Shown piece after piece: positions 1 through 11,726 of a stretch of 64,000 bases of DNA. Within the stretch, counting starts at the first letter, position 1, and every line of letters begins with the position of its first letter. The notes beneath the pieces were generated by a model that did not search any database, had not been told where the DNA came from, and saw nothing but the letters and a program-made list of their open reading frames with translations. Source of the stretch: Cunninghamia lanceolata (Eukaryota > Streptophyta > Pinopsida > Cupressales > Cupressaceae); NCBI GenBank assembly GCA_027924645.1, contig BSBN01000809.1:43864001-43928000 (forward strand), given 5' to 3'. The translations under genes and the position numbers were made by a program.

Positions 1-506
1 ACCGAGTTTATTGTTTATCTATACATTTTTGGGCCATTCAAATGCAACATTGGGGTCACTTTTTCTCCAAGTTGCATCATATGAAATTATTTGATGAAAA
101 TCCATCAAATAAGAGAAGGGGATTGCAAAGTCATATCTTTGATATAATGTCAGAGTCACCAAGAGACTCACAACAGTTGAAGGATCCATACACAACCAAA
201 TAACATTCTACAAAGAGCTTAAGAAAAAATAAGCTATAATGCCAATACTCATATAATGTGTAAAATTTACATATAATCCCTTGCATATAAAAATAAGGGT
301 GATAAAGAAGGAAGGTAGGACTAAATGACTGGCTACCCCTCCAATGCAGTAACACATGTGGAAACACTTGGGACAAGTGTGAGGACACATAGTGGACACA
401 TGAGGTGAGACTAAAATGAAAAAAATCTCTAAGTGAGCTAAAGCACTAGTATGAATAGGACTAACTAGGTAAGACTTAAACTAGTTAGGTAAAACCACTT
501 TTCACA
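1..506. other. Non-coding, no gene seen
   Basis: I find no convincing coding frame or RNA gene here. Two short open frames on the minus strand overlap each other, are hydrophobic and low-complexity, and show no recognisable family motif. Confidence 0.5.
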
Positions 507-682
507 CTAACATATATACATGTATGTGCATATACACACATACATACATACATATGTACATGCATGTCTATATATCTATATGTATATATGTACATACATA
601 TATATTACATATATAAATATATACATGTAGATATATTTATATATGTGTGTGCATGTGTGTATGTATGTATATATAGACACAT
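507..682. repeat. TACATA/TATG-rich simple repeat
   Basis: About 175 bases consist almost only of alternating purine-pyrimidine words (TACATA, TATATG, GTGTGTATG). It is a compound, imperfect microsatellite lying just downstream (minus sense) of the decayed coding sequence at 768-3243. Confidence 0.85.
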
Positions 683-767
683 AGAAGTAGGGAATGCCTC
701 TTCATTTCTATCAATTATTGGTTGAAGTAGGAGCCTATAAGGACTGATTAGGTAGATTTTGCATTAT

Positions 768-3243
768 CTATTTTTGTTGATCAACCTTCTCATCTTCTTT
801 AGCTTCCTGTTTTTGCTCCTTATGAAGTTTATCTTTTGTAGTCTTTAAAAACTCAATTTGTTCAGAAGAATCAACTTTATTTCATTTCTCAACATCATCA
901 ATTAATTCTTGTTACTCCTTCTAAGTCAACACATGCTCTTCTCCTAACTCTTCTTCTCCTCCAGAGGGAACAATCCCAATTGTATCTTGAGCTTTGTCCA
1001 CTTCCTCTTCTTTTTCCACTTGTTCTTCCTCCTCTTTTTGAGGACTGTATCTCCCCTTAGATTGTTGTTCTGTAGTAGGCTCTTGTTCCAACATCTCCTC
1101 ATTGGGCCGTTCCTATGGAATCTCTTTTTCTGTGACCTTCTCCTCTCTAGTCTTGTCCTGTTCATGTTGTTCTTGTTCGGATTTATCAGTTTTAGGTTGT
1201 TGTTTGGAGGTAGAAGGAGGAAACACCATTGTGCCAAATGTGTCTTGTGGTATTTCTATTTCAACAACTTGTTCCCCTTTACCTGGATACTTCCCAATTG
1301 TGTCTCTTGAAGAAATAATATGAGCACATGGCCTAACTCCTATGATAGATGTTATCCTTGTTGCTCCCTCTTTATGCATTAGGGAAGACTGAGTAAATTT
1401 CTCTTTAACAACTTTGAAAACATCCTCAAGAGAAGTAGTATCAATAGAAACCCCAATATTTGTTGTCTCAGGAGGCTTAGCCTATTTTTTTGCCTCTTTG
1501 CAGTTGGTGATCCTGAAGAAGAAGCCTCATATTTATCTTTCTTTCTATCTCTTGGAGCAGGTAGCACAAAATTTCGTAGCCTTATATTCAACCAAGTCAT
1601 GCTCCTTTTAATGACATGAGCACTGAATTCCCTAATGGAATTCTCCTCCTTTTTTGACCAATTTATCGGATCTAACTCCTTCTTGTCTACTGAATCTAAA
1701 TGATAAACAAGGTCTAATACTACACCATCATCAAAGAACTCCTCTGGTATGTCATTCCTTAAGCTAAATTCTCTCGTTTGGAAGGTAGTGAGTCTAGTCC
1801 ATTGCTTCTACCTAACTTTGAAATCATCTTGATAGTTATCCCAAAAATCCTCCAAAGAATGTTTATGCTTAAAGTCCATTGACGGGAAGAATTGATTAAG
1901 TTTGCCCACAGGGTCAAAATCTTCCCTCGGCTCATATAATTTTAAATTAAAATCATTAAGCTCTTTAGCAGTTGTCTTTGTTGCAACAATAGAAGGACAT
2001 TCATAAAAACCCACTTCAAAGGGATATTTCCTTCCCGACTTGTGTTTCCTAGATATATTTAGATGTACCTTGCTGATCTAGCGGGAGAATTCCATCAAAA
2101 TAATCCTATCACTACAATGCATCTGTAGCAAAAATGGGGCTCTCTTAAAGCCAACTATTTTGATGTATGTGGACTTGGGAAACTAGATGAACCACTACCC
2201 CCAGGTCATGATAAGATCCATTGCTTTCTCTGACATCCACCAAGTAGGATCACCCGTTAGTTGTAAGATGATTGCATATAAGAATGCATTATTAACCCAT
2301 TTGAAATGCTTTTCAACTTCCTTTAGCTCTAGTTGGGAATAGGATTCCCATGTCTTTCTTTGTCCTAGGGCTTCTCCTCGAACTCCCATAGGGGTTAAAC
2401 CAAGAAAATTGCCTACTTTGGTAGCCAACCAAATGATGTATGATGTCATGTCAAATTTCGTAGTTTGCACCACTAACATAAGCTATGCATGTATGTTGTC
2501 TAAAACAATAGTTGCCCCATCTAGCTGGGTCTCTACTTTGATAGTGTAATAGATGAACTAGAACATCCATGTTTCATAAGTTCTAGATTCTTCTCTTCCA
2601 AAGGCTCTACTCAATAAAGTGATGACATCAGAAACCTCTCCCTTAAAGTCTTCTCTTCTTAACTTAGAGGGCACCTTGGAGGTAGACTTATTTGGTTTCA
2701 ACATCCAATGTTTATTAAATACCCCTTGTTTTCAGTGACATCTTGATTGTAAAATTTGGTAGCTTTAACAACTGTCAACAAACTGGCTTGAGCATGTATT
2801 GGCAAGTCAAAAACTAGTCTGATCATTTCAGGGGTGATGTTCAACAATAGGTTCCACTTGAATCAAAGCATTTTCTCTCCTCAGGATTGTAGTGGTGGGA
2901 AAAGTGAGGATCCGTTCAGGGCATTGAACTGTCGGTGGGAAGCTTGCTACATGCCCTAATCCATATTGTGTGATCTTATTAGCTCGTGGTGTGACATCAT
3001 CCCCAAATGTATCATGTTTAAATACCTCTAGGTCTATGTGACTTATTTCTGTGTCTATAATGTTAATAAGTTCACTTTTGAACTTAGAATCTTTTGGGAC
3101 TCCTTGAAACTGATACTTCATTGCTGGTGGTAGTTCTTTCTTTGCTGCTTTGGTTGTTTCTGTAATGGTTGTCTTGATCCTACTTCTCCTGCATCTTTAT
3201 CAGTTTCCTCTCTTCGATTGGTAGAAGCCTCTCCTTCAGACAT
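768..3243 (-). pseudogene. Decayed transposon-type coding sequence, family not recognised
   Basis: A long minus-strand coding sequence can be followed from an ATG at 3243 (reading MSEGEAST...) to a TAG near 768, through several frameshifts and in-frame stops. Clear breaks are near 3121, near 2710 and in an A-run near 1490. From N to C it has a charged, Gln-rich start, a Trp/Phe-rich globular middle (about 2650-2200, with GREESRTYETWMF and FDMTSYIIW), and a Lys/Glu/Gln-rich tail (about 1560-770) that stays in one frame across several TAG or TGA stops. The layout, a globular core then a charged coiled tail, resembles ORF2 of the element at 5455-12816, but I could not align them confidently. No LTR or terminal repeat was found around it. 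Proteins of this general type are carried by plant retroelements; its function is unknown. Confidence 0.6.
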
Positions 3244-3584
3244 TTATTTGACCTGTATTCAAGCAAAAGGTATACATACAAATCCAAGAAAATTCCAAAG
3301 GAACCCTTAATTCTAAGCATTCAGAGGGTTTTTATGCTCTGGCAACTCCATAAGACCAAGTTGGAAATTTGGACCATGGTCCAAATATGGACCTTGGGCC
3401 CTTCCTCCTAATCAGGTTTGGAACAGTGGGGTAAAATTAGCCTTTGAGCTCAAAACATTCACAAGGACCAAAAGTCAAATCAGGTTCGAGATCTCGATTA
3501 GGTTTTAGGTTATGCATTTAAAAGGTATTACAAGAAGTGAGGTGCTTGAAGCAATTTGGTTTTTGGAACTTTTCTTTTTGTGGA

Positions 3585-3965
3585 CCCAAAATTCCTCATG
3601 GGCTCAAAGTCCTGAAATGGACTTTCTTTATAGTTAGTAGGGCGTAAGACATAAATCATTTTTTTGCACTTATAAAGGCTTTGGGTCAAACAACCTTTTG
3701 GGACCCAAAGTCTCGAAAGGTCTTTAAGACTTAGTTATTTTGCCACTTGTGGGGAGGGGGATGAAAGTTAGACTTTTGTCATTGATGGGTTAAAGTCAAA
3801 AGACCTTTTGGGGCCCGAGGTACCAAAAGGACTTTAGTGAGATTTATCACTTGCGGAGAGTGGATGGACAAATGATTTTTGGGATATGGGGGCTTTAGAG
3901 GCCAAAGGGTCCATTGGGACTCAAAGTCCCGATTAGACCCATTGTCACTTAGTGTTTTGCTGCCA
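3585..3965. repeat. Degenerate ~105-bp tandem repeat
   Basis: A block of the form 'GGGACCCAAAGTCTCGAAAGG' recurs near 3589, 3697, 3806 and 3913, a spacing of about 105 bases, with related text such as 'aaagaccttttgggg' before it. A related block occurs at 4684-4720. Copies are diverged. No protein is supported. Confidence 0.6.
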
Positions 3966-5449
3966 GTTTGAAAATTGGGACTCAGGGCTAAAATGGGATT
4001 TCTTCTGAATTTGAACAAATTTCTCAATGTTTCCAAAAATGTTTTGAGTTGACTATTTAACAAGTTCATTTGTTTATCCTACTTCTAACATCTAACCCTA
4101 ACTGCAAACTAAGTGGGAAAAACCATTAAATTAAAGCATTTTAAAACCCTAATCCAACTCAAACTTAAACCCTAAAATAGGAAACAAGAAGCAAACAAAA
4201 CAAAAACCAAAACAAAGCAACAAAAATAAAAAACAAAACATAGAAGGAGGGATATAAACCCTACCTATGATGTGAAACCCTAGAAGAAGAACATCAAAGG
4301 ATGTGAAGGACATAGAAAACACCTAAACCCTCGTACGCATGCATGTAAATTGCTTTAATTGCCTTTGAATCAATTAACAATCTTTGTTAAATGGCCTAAT
4401 GTGCCTTAGGGGTTGCTCAACGGGCAAGAGAGAGGAAACAAAAAATAAAAAATGAGGCAAAGGCTTTGAAAACCTTAATACCACCACAATATGAAACCAT
4501 ACTGCCATTAATGCGGTAGGTGGGTGGAGCACAGGGATGAAATGGGATTCTAGTTCTTGTGCAAAGAAGGCCAAAAGGTGGATCAGGCCTCGCGATCTTG
4601 GCAGGACCTAAAAGGTTGAGGGATGTAGGAAGAATAGGGAAAAGGGACCAAGGGTCCAACAGACCTTGGAAACCCTGAGGCCTAAAGGCCAATCAGGGCC
4701 CGAGGTCTCGATTGGACAAGCACTTCACTGAGTCCCAGGAACCAAAATGGGCTCGGGAACCTGAAAGCTTGGGAGTGAAAGAACTCCTGACCTTGAACAA
4801 AAGAAGCCTAAAAACATAAGTTTTTGAGGCAAAACACAAACCCTCTTAGAAAACTAAGAGATGAAAGATGATCCTAGGATCATCATAAGACTGACACATG
4901 AATGAAAATGACAAAAGGATAAAAAGAGGTTCCCAACATGACCAAAAAGGTGGGAGTAGTTATGCAGGGCATAACAACACTCCTTTGTCATGAAGGGTAG
5001 TGATGCCGTTGTCTCAAATTATTAGATCTTCTAACTGTGGTGATCTCTAATCAATCTCGAAACAATAAAACTACTTGAAAGAAATGATTGTCCCTGGATC
5101 CTTTTATATACTATCTTTTGTATACCCTTGCATTTTTCCATATAAACCTCTACTATTTGTCTAATATGGTTAAGATTTATTTATTCTAACAATGCTCCAC
5201 AATGCTGACTCTGAACCACCATCTTTATTGGCTTTTCCTTCCTCACCTAGATCTCTTAAATCCCTATCAAGGTATCTCTATTCAAACTTGATTGTCTTAG
5301 AGCATGGTCATTGACCTATACTACTCTGTGACCCTTGTTTGAAAATTGTGCAGGATTATGGGGTTTTATTTTCATACAGGCACTATGAGAACTCACAATA
5401 TCTTTAGGATATCACTGTCTTTTTGTGTAAATCTACAAACATTGGTGTA
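3966..5449. other. Non-coding, no gene seen
   Basis: This stretch holds A-rich text (4160-4250) with several CCCTAA words and a lone outlier of the ~105-bp repeat near 4690. Minus-strand frames at 4374-4692 overlap each other and have no recognisable domain, so I do not call them. The stretch ends at the target-site duplication of the next element. Confidence 0.5.
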
Positions 5450-5454
5450 GACCT
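5450..5454. repeat. Target-site duplication GACCT (left copy)
   Basis: GACCT directly precedes the TG of the left LTR and recurs directly after the CA of the right LTR (12817-12821). A 5-bp duplication is the usual LTR-retrotransposon integration footprint. Confidence 0.93.
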
Positions 5455-6545
5455 TGTTGATAACTGAGAGGGGGGGTGAATCAGTTATCCTAATTATTTT
5501 TGCTTTCTGAACTTTATTAATAATCAATGTAACATTAATTCAAATAAGAAAACATAACCATGAAATGGAAATACACATGACACAATATTTTTGACGTGGA
5601 AACCCTGTTAAGGGAGAAAACCATGGGGTGATTAACCCAAGATTGTATTCTCTGTTAGAAGAATGGTAATACAAAATGACACTTGCCAATTAGGGCTCAC
5701 TGCCCGAGCACACTGCTCGCAAGAGGTACACTGCCTACAAGAGACTCACTGTCTACAAAAAGAATGTAAAACAATACTTGAACTGATTGGGAGCATCTAC
5801 ATATGCTAGAGTTCAGTTTCGGTTAGGCTCAGTACACTGATCTGCTGCACTTCATCTTTCTTTTTCTTTTATGCTGCTTTCCCTTCACATACCAGATCTT
5901 CCTTATTGCTTTTACTCTGCTCTTCTACTTTTATTCACACATCACCAACAACCACGACACTTCTCACAACTAAATCCATCTTGTATATATATCCGCATAA
6001 GTGATTTCATCACCTTTCTAGTTGGCACCTGGAATAGTCAATCTTTTCACAAACTCTAATCTATCGGCTGAATCCTTGCACATCAAGTAATGCGGATCAA
6101 GCATATACTTGTAGAAGTCATCAATCACATCGGCCAAACATAACATATGCCTTAAGAACCTTTTCCATCATCAGTAACACATCCGAAATAATGTCTGATG
6201 TTCTGCCAATTAGTTCTTCCTCTGTTCATACTGTCACTTGGGAACCCGACACTCAAGCATTCATATCTCTTTATCCTTTCCACACCGGAGGCTCAAACCT
6301 TGGAATCTATCAGTCAAGATACTCCTCTTGACTTCCCCAAATCCATACTTTACCAAGATAGTTCCCCTGAGAGATCCAGACCTGTCTGTCGGACCTTACT
6401 GACTGCCTTGTTCCTGCTTACCGGACCTCAACACTTTGCAATCTGTCTTCCGGTAAAGACTTATTATGTCCTGCGAATGTGTGGGCTAACTTTTGTTTCC
6501 ATCAATGACAACATTCATGAATCCATATAGTGTCTCTTGCCAACA
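5455..6545 (-). repeat. 3' LTR of the Copia-type element
   Basis: This is one of two near-identical direct repeats (partner 11727-12816). On the minus strand it starts TGTTGGCAAGAGACAC and ends ...TTATCAACA. It contains a TATA-like stretch near 5984-5992 matching that of the 5' LTR. Open frames inside it on the plus strand (5871-6059, 6198-6530) recur in both LTRs and are not genes. Confidence 0.93.
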
Positions 6546-6547
6546 AT

Positions 6548-6557
6548 CTTCCCCTTT
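6548..6557 (-). promoter_or_regulatory. Polypurine tract (PPT)
   Basis: Read on the minus strand, CCAAAGGGGAAGAT directly precedes the TGTTGG start of the 3' LTR. A purine run at this position primes plus-strand DNA synthesis. The context GCCAAAGGGG(G)A before TGTTGG is common in plant Copia elements. Confidence 0.85.
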
Positions 6558-6800
6558 GGCATTGATGGCAACACTTAGTGAAAAATGACTAAGTGTAGCA
6601 CTATACTCCCCCTTGGCTGATGCTCTGTCTCTATGTACATTTTCTGGAACTCCCCTTAGTTGGATACCTCATTTTTCATTGCTCCTCACTCCCCCTTTGA
6701 CATTAATGGCAAAGGGTGGGGTCCACACACCAATAAATTTCTCAAAAACACTTCTATACTTAGCCGCATAAGTATTTGTACATGCTATACTTTACATAAA

Positions 6801-9800
6801 CTAAAGGATATCTGCAAAAGTTGTCTTCAATTGGACGAATTCTGTTGCCCAACTTTGCTTCATTCTGTCCAAAATTGATATGTGACCACTTAATAGAAAT
6901 GCAAACGCATCTACCCCTCTTAGATCTGTAGGATCACTGGTCCGGGCTGTGATCTGGGCTTCTTGTATGGCCTCATGCATGGCCTCTAACTTTGGGATGA
7001 TTATCCCTCTGAGTTCACCCAACCTATTTATTCTATTTTTCTTCTCCTTCTCAAGTTTCTTGATCTCATTCAAGACTGCAATAGTCTAACATTCTTGATT
7101 TATTATAGAGGAAGAGAGAGGATCAAAATTCTTTGATAGGTTTGACAGTTTGTCCTCCTGTTCTTTTATTTTCTTCTCAATGTCCAGTGTTACTTTGGAC
7201 CATGATAAACAAAATTTATACATTTCTCCTCCATCTTTAAGAGTGTTTTCTAAGCTCTTTATTCCCGTATTCATATTTCTCCTGTCATTAATTATCAACC
7301 CTTGAACCTCTGAAAAATCTCTTATCAGAGAACTCTTTCCGGACCTTCACCTCAGCTGACTTCTCAAAAAAATGAGTGCTGATAGAATTAATAAGAGACT
7401 TGAGATTACCGGATGAAGAAGCTAAGAAGTCCTTTAGAAAGGATGACATAATCTTTTCAAGCACTCTAGATGCAGCTGCTATAAGCTCACAATCTTTCAT
7501 GTGAGATTTCAGTAGTTTCTCTTTGGCCTTTGCATTTGCAAATGAAGCTATCTTCATTGTTTGTACTAGAGAAAGAGAATCAAAATCTAATGGCCCTTTC
7601 AAGAGTTCCGGTTCATTAATCTCCATAGTTGCTTTTGTCAAAAATTCCTTGACTAATTCTGCCATGTCTCTTGCCGGAGATAGATTTTTCTTTTCTTCTG
7701 CAGTCATAGAACTGTCTTTTGGAGCTTTCTCCCCTTCCACAACCTTTGTACTGATATCTTTTTTTCCCTTCACCTCTACTTCTTTCTCCTTTACTCTTTC
7801 TTCTCCTTTGGATCCAGAGTTAGCAGGGGAAATCGGAGGAGTGATGTTAGTCTGTTCTTGGGCCACCTCTTTCAGAGCCTGGAGGATTCCAAGTCCTTAG
7901 TTATTTCTGCACTGATATTCATAACCTCTTCTATTATTTTCTCAGAAGACTCTTCTGCAACACTTGTGGTCGAGGGGTCAGTACCCAAGTCCTCTATAAT
8001 AGGAAGATTAAATCTTTTGAAGGCTTTCTAGAGAATCTCTTTTGTGTCCTTGGCTACCTTGTCAGTCTCACCAAGCATAAGTTGATTCATCCTTGCTTTG
8101 CTCCTGAACTCATCCTTACAATCTTTAAATACCATATTCATTGTCTTGGGATCGATTGAAGGATATAGCTGAATTGCTATCTGTTCCTAAATTTCTAGGT
8201 CTTTGGCTTGGGCATTGTTCTTTCTTATTTCTAGTTCCTTCTCCAAGCTTTTAGGGATCGGAGATATAATTTCAATAAATGCTTTGTTGTAAATATTTAG
8301 GTACCTGATTGTGGCATCTTGCAATATTTTCTGATCTGCTTCACCATAATCATCATAGAACTCAACCATTGGCTGAAGATTTCCGTCCACTGTGACTGAT
8401 TTGACTATGTCATCAATGTGAAGAGTGGCTTTTTCAACATATTCCTCTATCTTTTCTTCTTTCTTCTGTCCGGTAGAGGGTTGACCGGATGTTTTCTTCT
8501 TTTTCTTCATTTTCCTGATTTCTTCATCAGATTCAGTCTCCTCTTCATCCCTTTGACTGGCATAAGCCCTTTTGGCTTTTGTCTTTGTTCTTTTCTCTCC
8601 TTTGCTGGATGATTGTGCTTCCGGTTCTGATGTCCTTGAGCCTTTGGCAGTGGTTGGTGCAGATCTCTTTGATGATCTGGTCTAGGTGGAAGGTTTTGCT
8701 AGAGCACTTTCCTCACTTTTCTTTTCTACCTTTTTCTTCTCTTCCTTAGCCCTTTCCATCTTTTCCCTATTGGCATCAAGTGCCTCCTTTGATATGCCAA
8801 AGCCTTTTGCAACATCTTCAACTTCTTTTCTTACCTTCCTCTTGATCTCTAGTTGTCTGAGTTCCACATAAATTTTTACACTTAGCTCTTCAAAGGTTCC
8901 AAACCTTTCTGCTTTTGGGTCCTTTGGCTGATTGAGCATGTGTTGAACATGCAGCTCTACAATTTGTTCATCAACTTCATACCCCATAGGCATGATCCAG
9001 ACTGTCCTTGGCTCTACTGCCTCCATTAGGCATTGATCAGTGTCTACCATGAAGCACACTGTATCCTTGTATTTCTCAACTTTTGATTTGGGGATTCTTC
9101 CTTTGATTTGCATTATATTTTGAAATTGCTTGAAGTAACCCACAGAGCTGTATTCCTTGCTTTAGCATCCCCAAGTTCATGCAAGTAATCTTTGATATGA
9201 ATTGCTACCGGTATGTCATTTTGCCATACCCATCCATTTGATCCGGGCAGCTCATTCATGAAGTAGAAAAATAGACATAATATTAGTCCACCAAATTTAA
9301 AGGAGTTCTTCTTGTCCCTTTTGATCTTCTATATGTTTTCCATTAATTGGCTCAAAAGAAGTTCACAGAGATCATATTCTGCATTCTTTCTCAGCATCTC
9401 ATAGGCAGTATATACTGCAGTTCCGGATACTAAATTCTCCCTACTGGAGTGATATATCTTGTATCCTATTATCATAGATGCAAACTTGATATCTGGGTCA
9501 GTAATATCTTCAATGGTCATTGCCCTCTTATCAAATTTTGATCTGGTGGCCTTAGTTACAATGTTATTTTTGACAGATTTTAGGACAGGTATTCCTCCGG
9601 AGGAGTGTAAACCAGTTACTGCCCTAATTGCCTCCTTGGTAATTTTGCAAGGTCTGTTCAGCCATAGAATGTTGCCATGTACCCTACTCAACACATACCA
9701 AACCCATTCATCTTCTTCAAAGCAAGGGAAATGAATGAACTGATCAAAATGTTTCTCTTGGATGCCCTTATATTCTGGTTTAAGCTCAAAAGCATCGTCT

Positions 9801-10045
9801 ATTAGTTGTTTGTGATAGAAATCTCTTAGTTTGAATTCCCCAAACTCTTCAATATTTGCGTGTATGTAAACCCTAATATCTTTTGTGTGCAAAACACCAT
9901 GCAGAACACTAGAGAATGCTCCTAGGGGATCTACCTCCAATGATTTGTATGGATGTTTCTTAAATTTAGGGCGGGGCCTATCAGAGATCTTCACAATATT
10001 TGGAGTACCCATCATACAAGGATTTACAAAGAGATATTTGATAAC
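6801..10045 (-). pseudogene. ORF2 of the Copia-type element, unknown protein of about 1,000 residues, decayed
   Basis: The frame opens just upstream of ATG 10015 (start MMGTPNIVKISDR) and can be followed to a TAG at 6801. Interruptions are a TAG at 9329, a one-base frameshift near 9168, TAGs near 8681, 8187 and 8028, a frameshift near 7890, a frameshift near 7300 and a TAG near 7083. The N-terminal ~280 residues look globular and Trp-rich (DEWVWYVLSRVHGNILW, ITKEAIRAVTGLHSSGG), recalling the 'putative plant transposon protein' type of domain. The middle (about 8870-8450) is a Lys/Glu coiled coil and basic Ser-rich linker. The C-terminal third (7866-6801) is helical with repeated coiled coils. 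It occupies the place of pol, between gag and the PPT. No catalytic motif is visible. Its role is unknown; a structural or host-interaction role is inference only. Confidence 0.75.
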
Positions 10046-10481
10046 AGAGAATACCTTTTGCGCCTTTCAGTTTCGCGGAGTTAGCCGGATCGATCTCTAG
10101 ATGAATTAACTTCTGCAAATGATCTTTGATGAGCTTGAGAATTTTGTTACAAAGCTTCACTTTTCATTTCTTCTTGAATGCAGAATGAACAAATGCTTAA
10201 TGAAAAACCCCTATATTGCTCCGCAAACCCTAATATCAAGTTGCAATAAATGCTTGACTTAAGTCATTCCGGTTTGCCTTATTTGGATGACTTGAAGAAC
10301 CGGATCAATCTTGATCTTAAACATCTTACGGATCTTCCAAATCTTAACCATAGTTTACTTAGATGTTTCTCTTATGAGCCCTTTAATCCGCAACTCTCCT
10401 TGTGCCAGTTTCGGCACCAATTGACTAGCTGGGGGAACAAGGTTTTCTTTGTGTCTCCCCCTGAGCCAGAGCTCACTTTTT

Positions 10482-11690
10482 AATTTCTGGAAGGAATATC
10501 AGCACTAGAGTTTGGTGCGGATCCATCCTCTACATTCTCTGTACTTTTCTTCACCCAAATCTTGTTCATCTCACTTTGAACTTCATCCGCATTCACCTTT
10601 TGTTTTCCCTTATCTTGATTCTGATTATGATATATCGGACCTCTTTTGTCCCGATTCTTGCTTCTACAGAATTTTGCAATATGACCGGATCTATTGCAAA
10701 TTTGGCAAACAACATTTCTTTGCATATTTGATTGATATCCTCTTGATCTGCATTGATTAGCCATATGACCTATTCTATTGCATGCAAAGCATCTTCCATT
10801 GAATGATTTGTTCATTTGCATATTTCTGCATTAATGAGATTTGTGACCATACCTTTTGCAGTTAAAACACTGTTCGAAGAAGGATGAATTAGTCTGATTC
10901 ATTCTCTTTCTACACTGATTAGCTTTATGACCAAATTTATTGCAGTTGTGGCAGTATCCATTGAAGGATGGATATCTTTGAGCATTAGGCTGTCTTACCG
11001 GAGGTCTTCTAGGCCTGTTCCTTGGATTTTCTGATCCAAAATTCTTCTAATCAGATCCGAAGCTTTCTCCTTTCTCATATCCCAAACCACACTTGTCATC
11101 TACCCTCTTTTGACTTCTAAGAAGAACTTCAAGTTGAGCAGAACTTATCTTGAATTTCTCTTTATATTCATTTGCTGTTTGAAGATCCCTTTTGAGAGAG
11201 ACAATTTGATCCTCAAGTTTTTCTTCATTATCTTTAGCATCTTCAAGATTAGATTCAAGATGTCTGATAATTCTATCCATCTTGTGGCAATCTTCTGATT
11301 TCTCTTTGAGAGATTGTCTGAGATTATCTTCAATTTTTCTTTTCTCTTCAACTTCTTGGGTAAACTTCATAACTCCTGATTCAATTTCATGTCTTACCAT
11401 AATGATTTCTTTTGATAACTTTTCACATAACTTGGTTTTCTCCTTCAGCTCTTCATTTGCATCATTTGCTTCACCTTGACTTGCCAATTGTTGAAGCAAC
11501 TCCTTTCTCTTTTTCATGGAGAGACTTAATTTGTCTTTTAGTTCTCTCATGAAATCATCAGCCTGTTTGAGTCTTTCCTTTAATTCATTGACTTCAGAGT
11601 TTACTGTTCAAGATCATCAAGGGTAGTCTTGAGTTGCTCCCTTAAACCATATGCATCCATTTGAATTCCCAGATCTTCCTCAAGTTGTTA
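10482..11690 (-). pseudogene. gag: Copia-type gag fragment with four CCHC zinc knuckles
   Basis: Coding begins almost directly after the PBS with LEEDLGIQMDAYG, so the usual N-terminal capsid part of Copia Gag is missing. A frameshift near 11604 is followed by a long heptad-type coiled coil (11550-11100) ending GYEKGESFGSD. After a TAG at 11044 the same frame holds four knuckles in series: CHNCNKFGHKANQC, CFNCKRYGHKSH-stop-C (a TAA just before its last Cys), CFACNRIGHMANQC and CQICNRSGHIAKFC. The frame ends SADIPSRN-stop near 10482. Zinc knuckles bind element RNA for packaging. Copia Gag normally has one or two, so four is unusual. The missing capsid part means this Gag alone is unlikely to form particles. 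Confidence 0.85.
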
Positions 11691-11711
11691 GACTTTGTTA
11701 GGAGGAACTTG

Positions 11712-11724
11712 GCTCTGATACCAA
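11712..11724 (-). promoter_or_regulatory. Primer-binding site, initiator-Met tRNA
   Basis: Two bases inside the 5' LTR end, the minus strand reads TGGTATCAGAGCC, the well-known complement of the 3' end of plant initiator-Met tRNA used by many Copia elements. It fixes the element's orientation. Confidence 0.92.
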
Positions 11725-11726
11725 TT

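Noticed and set aside
5449..5470. The GGGGGGG run at the LTR edge considered as a PPT for an element in the plus direction.
   Set aside because: It lies inside the LTR end (CTCAGTTATCAACA side on the minus strand), and the PBS and PPT both place the element on the minus strand.
5871..6530. Open frames on the plus strand with near-identical partners at 12142-12801, looking like a duplicated gene.
   Set aside because: They lie inside the two LTRs and run antisense to the element; identity comes from the LTR duplication.
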